Origin: Thereva unica
Taxonomy: Eukaryota; Arthropoda; Insecta; Diptera; Therevidae
NCBI GenBank assembly: GCA_949987705.1
Contig: OX465283.1
Location: 4,940,207-5,004,206 of the forward strand
DNA: 64,000 nucleotides
Reading direction: 5' to 3'
The translations under genes and the position numbers were made by a program. The notes beneath the pieces were generated by a model. The model was not told where the DNA came from. It searched no databases and worked only from the letters and a program-made list of their open reading frames with translations. This document shows, piece after piece, positions 57,905 through 64,000 of the stretch. The stretch's first letter is position 1. The number at the start of each line of letters is the position of its first letter.

Positions 57905-58372
57905 CTTTACAAAATTAATTAACATACTTAGCCTAGCTTACATCTATAAAATTTGTTACCAATCAATCGAACAAATTAATGAACTAACATAGTCCACTTA
58001 ATGACTTCAAAACCTACATCTAAGCTTATTCTATATACAAAAGAAGTTTATATTGTTATTATCTGCCCTATATTACATTGTTATTTACTAATGTACAGAC
58101 CTACAATACTTCATTCACCAGGAAAATCCCGGCATTTACAACCATAACTTAACTTCTGCCTGATTACTGCAAACAGTTATAACAGCCGTCTCAGTGTTCC
58201 TTCCCAACAGGTCTTCAAAACTCGGAACTCTACCTTCCTAACAATTTATTTATCAATAACATAAAACATACGGACTCAGAAAACTGATTAGGCGCCAAAT
58301 TCTATTATCTGCATTTTAAACCCTAACTATCCCGCTCAAGTGGTTCCAGTTTACCCCGATTATCCATGACTG

Positions 58373-61216
58373 TTACCCTCTGTGGTGTCCCAAGTCACGC
58401 CCACCATATATGACACTAGCCCTGGAAGGGTGGAACATACTATCCATTGGACTTAGGTAGTAGTTACTAATATTCCCGTTCGGATTGCATTCAGCCAATC
58501 CCTTAATAATGGGGTTCTGATGTCTACTAAGGTTGTCCCTTCTAGAATTCCACAGATTGAGCAAATATTTTAAAAGAGGTGTAATTCCAGACGCGTCATA
58601 CAGCTCATTATTCGAGTAATACCTATTAGTGGATTTAAATCGGATTGAGCAACAATGTCTCAGTATTTGTCTTTCAACAAGCTCCAGGTTCTTAGCCCAA
58701 GTCGAGGATGCTGTAATCCAGCAAGGGAAGCCATAAGCCATTACCGGACGGATGATCTGTTTGTACAGTAACAATTTAGATTTTTTGTTTAAATTACTTC
58801 TAAAGTTTAGAAGAGGGTAGAGTCTCCCGATGATCTTTTTTACCTTTACAATGGTTTTTTTTATGTGTGAATTAAATTTAAACAGACTGTTGAAGTTAAT
58901 CCCCAAATATTTTAATTCCTTTCCATATTGTACCGTTTCGTTATTTATTCTAATATGTGGATTTTTACACCCCTGATATGTTCTTGCCGCACATTTACCG
59001 CAGGCATTCCGAAAATGGATGGCTTTTGATTTGCTACCATTTATGCTAAGACCCCATCTGCCATAATAATTATTAATTTCGTTTAAGTGTTTCCCTAACT
59101 GGAGCAAACTGTCCCTAGGAGTTGCTTCTGCCGCTAGCAGTATAGTATCATCCGCGTACAATAGTGCTCTAGACCTTTCATTAGCGGACTGCCACGGGAA
59201 ATCGTACAGGTATACATTGAAGAGTTTAGGCCCTAGGATGGAGCCTTGCGGGACCCCCGAGACTACCGGCACTCTCCTAGAGCAGATGCCACCGGAGCAA
59301 ATTTGCAGGAATCTGTCGGAAAGGAAATTATCAATAATTCTTATCAGATTCCCTTGCAGACCAATGTTTCCCAACTTAACAATGAGTCCCTTATGCCAAA
59401 CGCTATCGAATGCCTTCCTCACATCCAGAGAACACGCCAATGTGGCCATTTTAGCCCTTAACTTTTTTGTTATTTCTTGATGAAGCGCTAATAGGGCATG
59501 CTCCGTTGAGTGTCCCGCCCTAAATCCAAATTGAACATTGGGGATGATATTCCTTTCATCACAGAATCTATCCAGATCTCTAGCTATTACCCTTTCCAAC
59601 AATTTTCCCAGGTTCGAAAGTACGGAGATCGGCCTGAAGTTATCAACTGTGCAGTCGTTCCCATTTTTCTTTAGTGGAATTAGATTAGCCACTTTCCAGC
59701 CACTTGGAAAATACCCATTTCGCATGCATCCGTTAAAGATTTTCACTAGGATCTCCACCGCCTCTTCCGGGAGTTTTTTTATTAGAAAGTTTGATATATT
59801 ATCCGGGCCTGCTGATTTTTTATTGTTCAAGGCTGCTATTAAATCTGAAAGTTCCATGACCGATATGGGCGGGTACACGGCCTCCATCTCGTTAGGCTGA
59901 GGGATCATTTCGTCCGACGTTCTTACCAGCACATTATATCTATTACAGACTTCTTCACTGTGACTCTTGCGGCCAGGCGTTCGCTCCTTGTATATCTCCT
60001 CAAAATGATCCGCAAATGCCTCCACTATTTCACCCGGGGAATCTATAACTAAATTGTTTACCACTAATTTATTGGTACTAAAGCCCCTCTTTTTTCCAAT
60101 AATGTCAAAAATTTCCCTGAACATGTTAGGTCCTGGCTTAATGCCCGCCACTTTCTTTTGAAACGAGGTATTAATTACTATATTTATTTGGTCATGTATT
60201 ATCTTTGATAGAAGCTTAAGCCTATTCTCCAGAGACCGACTCTCGTTGTTGTATACATAATAATTTCTCTCAAGTAGATGTTTCAGGGTATAGCTCCATT
60301 TTTTTCTTTTTTTTATTAGCTCCTGTAAGCTTTTGGGAAGACGTTCTCTGAATCTCCTGAACTGTATCAGTGGGGCATGCGTGTCAACCGTTTGATTGAT
60401 TGATTGTGTCACTTGACTTATCACCGTATCAATAACCTGATTGCTAAGGACTTCTCCTACTCTCGGTAGAGCTCTTACCAGATCGGAGCTGAACCTTTCC
60501 CAATCCACCCCATTGAAGTTTCTGACCAACCTCGGAATGATCTGAACTGTACTTAACTCGGGTAAGCTCAAGCTACACTCTACCACATAGTGATCCGAAA
60601 ACGACGGTCTAGTCTTACATGTTCTCTGAGTAGTAACGTTTATTAGATTATTATTAATGAGGAAAAAATCGATACAACTTGCCGACCTCGCGAACGTAGG
60701 GCCATTAGGGTGAATAATGTTGAAATTATTTATATGCGGGTTCTTGTCCAGCCAGTCTTTAATTACCACACCATTTCTATTTCGTATATGATTGTGCCAG
60801 GAGGGGTGCTTCGCATTGAAGTCCCCACCTACAATTATGCCAAGATACTCATTGCTAAGGTCTATGCCATTAATAGAGTTAAACAGGGTATGAATAAGTG
60901 CAGTACTACAGTTCGATTGCATGTAAATTGAAACAAATAGGATTTTATCCGAACGGCCTCTCGGGTCCTTCACCGCGAGTTCCGCTGCCACATGAGGGAG
61001 CGACAGCTTCAAATTTATCTTTTTTGTCTGGAAATTTTCCTTAAATATTACGGCAGTGCCTTGTCCAGAATTATTACGATATGTACGGTACCCATTCAAG
61101 TACAAATTCTTTCCCCTTCCAAGATGTGTTTCCTGACACAATACTATATCATATTTATTATCATCAATTAGATTTAGCAGACTTCTTTTCCTTCCGTTGC
61201 CAACCAGGGACGCCAC
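58373..61216 (-). CDS. Jockey-type LINE ORF2: endonuclease and reverse transcriptase
   Basis: The protein nicks the target DNA and reverse-transcribes the element RNA at the nick. It has 947 residues counted from a GTG at 61216; the conserved start (KVASLNVASLVG) extends upstream to 61234, and the frame is open to a TGA at 61265-61267 with no ATG. Endonuclease: Glu29 in LCQETHL, Asp132 in GGDFNAKH, SDH at 207-209. RT: NFRPISVLSNLGKLLER, FGFRAGHSTEHALLAL, Asp598 in LDVRKAFDSVW, GVPQGSILGP, and YADD at 687-690. After the palm, LKYLGINFNSLFKFNSH and the Jockey-like C-terminus follow, without RNase H. No stop or frameshift is present, so the enzyme is likely intact. ORF1 precedes it and overlaps. 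Stop TAA lies before a 3' region of about 970 bases. Confidence 0.9.
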   Translation of the reverse strand: MASLVGNGRKRSLLNLIDDNKYDIVLCQETHLGRGKNLYLNGYRTYRNNSGQGTAVIFKENFQTKKINLKLSLPHVAAELAVKDPRGRSDKILFVSIYMQSNCSTALIHTLFNSINGIDLSNEYLGIIVGGDFNAKHPSWHNHIRNRNGVVIKDWLDKNPHINNFNIIHPNGPTFARSASCIDFFLINNNLINVTTQRTCKTRPSFSDHYVVECSLSLPELSTVQIIPRLVRNFNGVDWERFSSDLVRALPRVGEVLSNQVIDTVISQVTQSINQTVDTHAPLIQFRRFRERLPKSLQELIKKRKKWSYTLKHLLERNYYVYNNESRSLENRLKLLSKIIHDQINIVINTSFQKKVAGIKPGPNMFREIFDIIGKKRGFSTNKLVVNNLVIDSPGEIVEAFADHFEEIYKERTPGRKSHSEEVCNRYNVLVRTSDEMIPQPNEMEAVYPPISVMELSDLIAALNNKKSAGPDNISNFLIKKLPEEAVEILVKIFNGCMRNGYFPSGWKVANLIPLKKNGNDCTVDNFRPISVLSNLGKLLERVIARDLDRFCDERNIIPNVQFGFRAGHSTEHALLALHQEITKKLRAKMATLACSLDVRKAFDSVWHKGLIVKLGNIGLQGNLIRIIDNFLSDRFLQICSGGICSRRVPVVSGVPQGSILGPKLFNVYLYDFPWQSANERSRALLYADDTILLAAEATPRDSLLQLGKHLNEINNYYGRWGLSINGSKSKAIHFRNACGKCAARTYQGCKNPHIRINNETVQYGKELKYLGINFNSLFKFNSHIKKTIVKVKKIIGRLYPLLNFRSNLNKKSKLLLYKQIIRPVMAYGFPCWITASSTWAKNLELVERQILRHCCSIRFKSTNRYYSNNELYDASGITPLLKYLLNLWNSRRDNLSRHQNPIIKGLAECNPNGNISNYYLSPMDSMFHPSRASVIYGGRDLGHHRG

Positions 61217-61232
61217 ATTCAGAGACGCGACC

Positions 61233-62798
61233 TTAATTCCCCTTTCTGCTGTTCTCAGCTTTTCTCAAGCTGAGATCTACACAAAAGGAAATGTACAAGT
61301 CTCGCCTCTCACTGTCGTCCCTGGCATTCAACAAGGTAGGAATGAAATCATCTATTTTTGCCATGAGCTCAGAGAAGCTCATGCCCACGTATTTATTTGA
61401 CATGTGAAGAAATTCATCATATTTGTTCGATTTTGGCACTGCCGCTCCCTTTAGGCACTCCGCATAAGATATCCCCCTGCCCTGAAGACCTGGAAATTCC
61501 TTTATATCCTTATTAAACCTAATATCCCTAACTCTATTTGCCTTGGCTAGTTTCGACCTTCTTACTTCCTCTTTTTTTTCTATCACTGGACATCCCCTGT
61601 AGCTCGCTGGGTGCCCAAATGCCTTACAATTAATGCAGTATAACGGCTCCTCTTTTTTTGCCTGGCACTCGCGAGGTTTATGCTCTTTGTCGCATCTCAC
61701 ACACCTATACCCGTAGTTACAATTAGCCGCAGCATGTCCTAACGACTGGCAATTTCTGCATTGGATAATCCCCTTTGGTCTAAACTTATCCCACTCAACC
61801 CTATACGACAATACCGACTTTATGTTCGTGACTTCTTTAATCGACGTCCCCGGCGGGAATTGAATAATAAACATATCCAACGCTATCTTTCTTTTTTTTG
61901 AGTTAGGAGTTTCGTAATTTTTAATGAAATTTATATTAATGCTCGGATAAAACTTCTGAAAATAAGTAACAATATCCTCCGGCTTGTAGCCCGAATCTAA
62001 GCCCTTTAAAAGCAACGTGTAATTTCTAAGACTTTTGGGGGTAAAAGTATGAGACTCTACTTTATTTTTTTTCAATCTACCTACTATATCCCTGTATATA
62101 ATCATATCATTGCAATATAATCGGCAATCGCCGTTTTTATTTTTCACCATTTTGTGATCACTCTCTGGATATTTCCTTTGAATTATATTATTAATCCCTA
62201 CCAAATCCGTCCCCCTAGGAAAGTAAATCGGCGGGCAACCTGCTCCCCCCTTTCTCCCTACACCTTTCTCTACCCCCTGAGCCGGGATTTTCTTAACATG
62301 AGACCTGGCGTCCATATCAGTTTTCTTATTTTTATTAATTTCTCGACTATTGGTTACGCTTTCAAGATCCGAGTTATCAAAATCATCATCAATATCGGGA
62401 ATATCACACTGAGAATACTGAGAATCGCCCAGCATATCATAACTATTTGCATGCTTTACATTAATATTCTGAGTACTAACCTTACTTAACCTAACTTTTC
62501 CTGGAACCACGTTTTTCCTCCTTTTAATTAATATCCAGTCGTTGTCCTCATCGTCCAGATCCTCTATGTCGGCTTCTGATTTTGTTCTCTTATGCGTATT
62601 ATGCTGCATCTCCCCTTCCTCCGGCAACATCGGCGCCTCCATGTTAACATTAATTATATTGCATGAGCTATTTTCAGCTCCACTTAAATTCATCGTAACT
62701 TTTTCTTTTTTTTTATTTTTAAAAAAGATATCCCTCCTATTCTGAGCTACATGGGGCTCATCGGGGGGTTCCTCCAGAATATTTCCAGCATCTTCCAT
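61233..62798 (-). CDS. Jockey-type LINE ORF1: nucleic-acid-binding (gag-like) protein
   Basis: The product packages the element RNA and is thought to accompany ORF2. The first ATG is at 62798 (MEDAGNILEEPPDEP); an in-frame GTG lies 33 bases upstream at 62831, and a stop sits just above that, so I chose the ATG (521 residues). The N-terminal half is charged and low in complexity (DIEDLDDEDNDW, KKNKVESHTF). The middle has the region seen before zinc knuckles in Jockey gag proteins (LRNYTLLLKGLDSGYKPEDI). Three zinc knuckles follow: CX2CX4HX4C at about 347-360, CX2CX3HX4C at 366-378 and CX2CX4HX6C at 388-403. The last 118 residues end in LRKAENSRKGN. No disabling change is seen. TAA at 61233-61235 overlaps the ORF2 frame. 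Confidence 0.9.
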   Translation of the reverse strand: MEDAGNILEEPPDEPHVAQNRRDIFFKNKKKEKVTMNLSGAENSSCNIINVNMEAPMLPEEGEMQHNTHKRTKSEADIEDLDDEDNDWILIKRRKNVVPGKVRLSKVSTQNINVKHANSYDMLGDSQYSQCDIPDIDDDFDNSDLESVTNSREINKNKKTDMDARSHVKKIPAQGVEKGVGRKGGAGCPPIYFPRGTDLVGINNIIQRKYPESDHKMVKNKNGDCRLYCNDMIIYRDIVGRLKKNKVESHTFTPKSLRNYTLLLKGLDSGYKPEDIVTYFQKFYPSININFIKNYETPNSKKRKIALDMFIIQFPPGTSIKEVTNIKSVLSYRVEWDKFRPKGIIQCRNCQSLGHAAANCNYGYRCVRCDKEHKPRECQAKKEEPLYCINCKAFGHPASYRGCPVIEKKEEVRRSKLAKANRVRDIRFNKDIKEFPGLQGRGISYAECLKGAAVPKSNKYDEFLHMSNKYVGMSFSELMAKIDDFIPTLLNARDDSERRDLYISFCVDLSLRKAENSRKGN

Positions 62799-63066
62799 CT
62801 GAGGCACCAACGCCTCAAGATGGCGTCCCACTTTTCGATTCTTATTAATTTAGTTTTATTAAATTAATTCGACTTTAATTCGACTTTAATTCGGATAAAT
62901 CCGCTTCGAATAATATTGATAACAAGATGTTATCAATAAATTCCGCGTTTATTTCTATTAAATTTGACCGATGCTTTCCGAATCTTACAATATAAAAACT
63001 TATACTTCTTTTTTATACGAAGCTTCCACTACACGTCCGCACTCTCTCGTTGCCCAACCGGAAGTC
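62799..63066 (-). promoter_or_regulatory. Jockey-type LINE 5' leader (likely internal promoter region)
   Basis: 268 bases from the element start to the ORF1 ATG. It is AT-rich, with two TTCGACTTTAA units (62869-62890) and an imperfect inverted pair TGATAACA/TGTTATCA at 62917-62936. Jockey-class LINEs carry internal promoters here; no core motif could be assigned. Confidence 0.45.
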
Positions 63067-63081
63067 TTGGTGCGGGTTTAA
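63067..63081. repeat. Target-site duplication TTGGTGCGGGTTTAA (right copy)
   Basis: Partner of 57390-57404. Joining the two flanks gives GTTTCCATT-TTGGTGCGGGTTTAA-TGATTGAAATTTC as the inferred pre-insertion site. Confidence 0.8.
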
Positions 63082-64000
63082 TGATTGAAATTTCACATAA
63101 AAACTTCACAAAATTTGACATTTTACATTTCAATTGTAGTGGAATTCTAGTGATGAATGTTCTGATCTTTCACTTAGAATCTGAAACAGCTGATTTGTTA
63201 CAAGATTCGTCTCAATATTAATGTTGTCATAATTTTTTATGATATTTGATCCATCACAACTAAGAATTCGGCTATTATAACTGTATTCTAAAAGCAGTCA
63301 CAATTCATAACGCAATCAACTTGAGACAATTTGGTATTCTAATTTTGCAGTCACAATTTTGACAACTGCAAACCCCCTCTAGCGGCGAAACTTTGCAGAA
63401 TTCGAAAAAACAATAAAAAATTAAAGTAGAGAATTTTATGACCTACAACTTTGCTCTTTTGATATCTTCAACAAAATGCATAGTTTCTCCTTAAAATAGA
63501 GAAAAGGCGAAAACACGTTCAAATTTATATATATATATATCTCAAAACGCACCCTTTTTTAAAACTGCGGGTTGGAAAAATCATAATTAGACAACCTAAA
63601 TCCTTCACTTGGCACCGGTCTCATAGATGTTGAAAAATACGTTTTAAATGATGAGTCAGAAAGACGTACGGATGTTTGGATGTTGTACGAGTTCGGAAAC
63701 ACTAATTGTGGAAGATCGTTACATAAAATTCCTTCAGTCTAATCGGTACAAGTATATTCATTGATTTCTGGCCCACAGGCAAGATTATTGTGGGAATCGC
63801 TTCGTTTTAGGGTAAAGTTGAACATCCTAGGTTTGCTTACTAATCGGTTGACCGCATGACTTTTTAATTAACTAATTTTGAATAAAATAGGCACTTTTTT
63901 CATATTTTTTGTCAATATTTTCCTTTTTTTACTGTGGCTTCATTGATCGCGTCAAAGGTAGCGTTGTCAAATGCACCCTCAATGTCTGAAAAAGTGCAGG
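63082..64000. other. Intergenic sequence to the window end
   Basis: AT-rich DNA with a (TA)6-7 run at about 63526-63540. No coding frame of interest. Confidence 0.5.

Larger units (their letters stand above)
57405..63066 (-). mobile_element. Near-intact Jockey-type LINE (5.66 kb)
   Basis: The element reads on the minus strand from 63066 (GACTTCCGGTTGGGCAACG) to the (GAATTT)n tail at 57405-57420, just after an AATAAA at about 57428-57433. It has a 5' leader of about 270 bases with short TTCGACTTTAA repeats, ORF1, ORF2, and a 3' region of about 970 bases that includes an A37 tract (T37 on the + strand, 57868-57904). The 15-bp duplication marks both ends. Lack of disabling changes in both ORFs suggests a young copy. 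The clade call rests on ORF1 zinc knuckles and ORF2 with endonuclease and RT but no RNase H. Confidence 0.85.

Noticed and set aside
1..64000. CRISPR arrays, rRNA or tRNA genes, prophage-like or bacterial systems
   Set aside because: No regularly spaced repeats, no bacterial gene organisation and no recognisable structural RNA; the content is eukaryotic.

Overview
The window looks like a piece of an insect nuclear genome, with a fly-like character. The evidence is a GT-AG intron, AT-rich intergenic DNA, and a mix of Jockey-type, R1-like and RTE-like non-LTR retrotransposons, Tc1/mariner-like transposons, Ty3/gypsy and BEL/Pao remnants and short palindromic (MITE-like) elements. A large-genome dipteran is my best guess, but that is inference. 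I saw no bacterial operons, CRISPR array, rRNA or convincing tRNA gene.

Only one host gene is supported. Its last two visible coding exons lie at 1-166 and 37880-38916 on the + strand. They are joined by an intron of about 37.7 kb that keeps the reading frame (phase 1). The encoded C-terminal part is a low-complexity tail rich in Ser, Pro, His, Met and Lys, and I do not recognise the family. A 3' UTR with several AATAAA signals follows.

The intron (167-37879) is a transposon graveyard. From left to right it holds a decayed Tc1/mariner-like transposase; a minus-strand LINE (family A) split by a plus-strand RTE-type LINE (family B) with an 11-bp target-site duplication; several minus-strand R1-like fragments (family C: ORF1, endonuclease, RT and RNase H pieces); two TTAA-flanked palindromic elements; GAGTTGA-rich palindromic elements; Ty3/gypsy integrase and BEL/Pao integrase remnants. 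Most LINE pieces in the intron are antisense to the gene.

Downstream (39.4-57.4 kb) is intergenic DNA with further decayed LINE and mariner fragments and hairpins. At 57405-63066 lies the best-preserved element: a minus-strand, apparently full-length Jockey-type LINE with ORF1 (three zinc knuckles) and ORF2 (endonuclease plus reverse transcriptase, catalytic motifs present), flanked by a 15-bp direct repeat. The remainder to 64000 is non-coding.

No wholly new system stands out. The most informative signals are the empty-site comparisons possible inside the window, the lack of an AUG at the Jockey ORF1/ORF2 overlap, an internal A37 tract in its 3' region, and the family of GAGTTGA-rich inverted-repeat elements.
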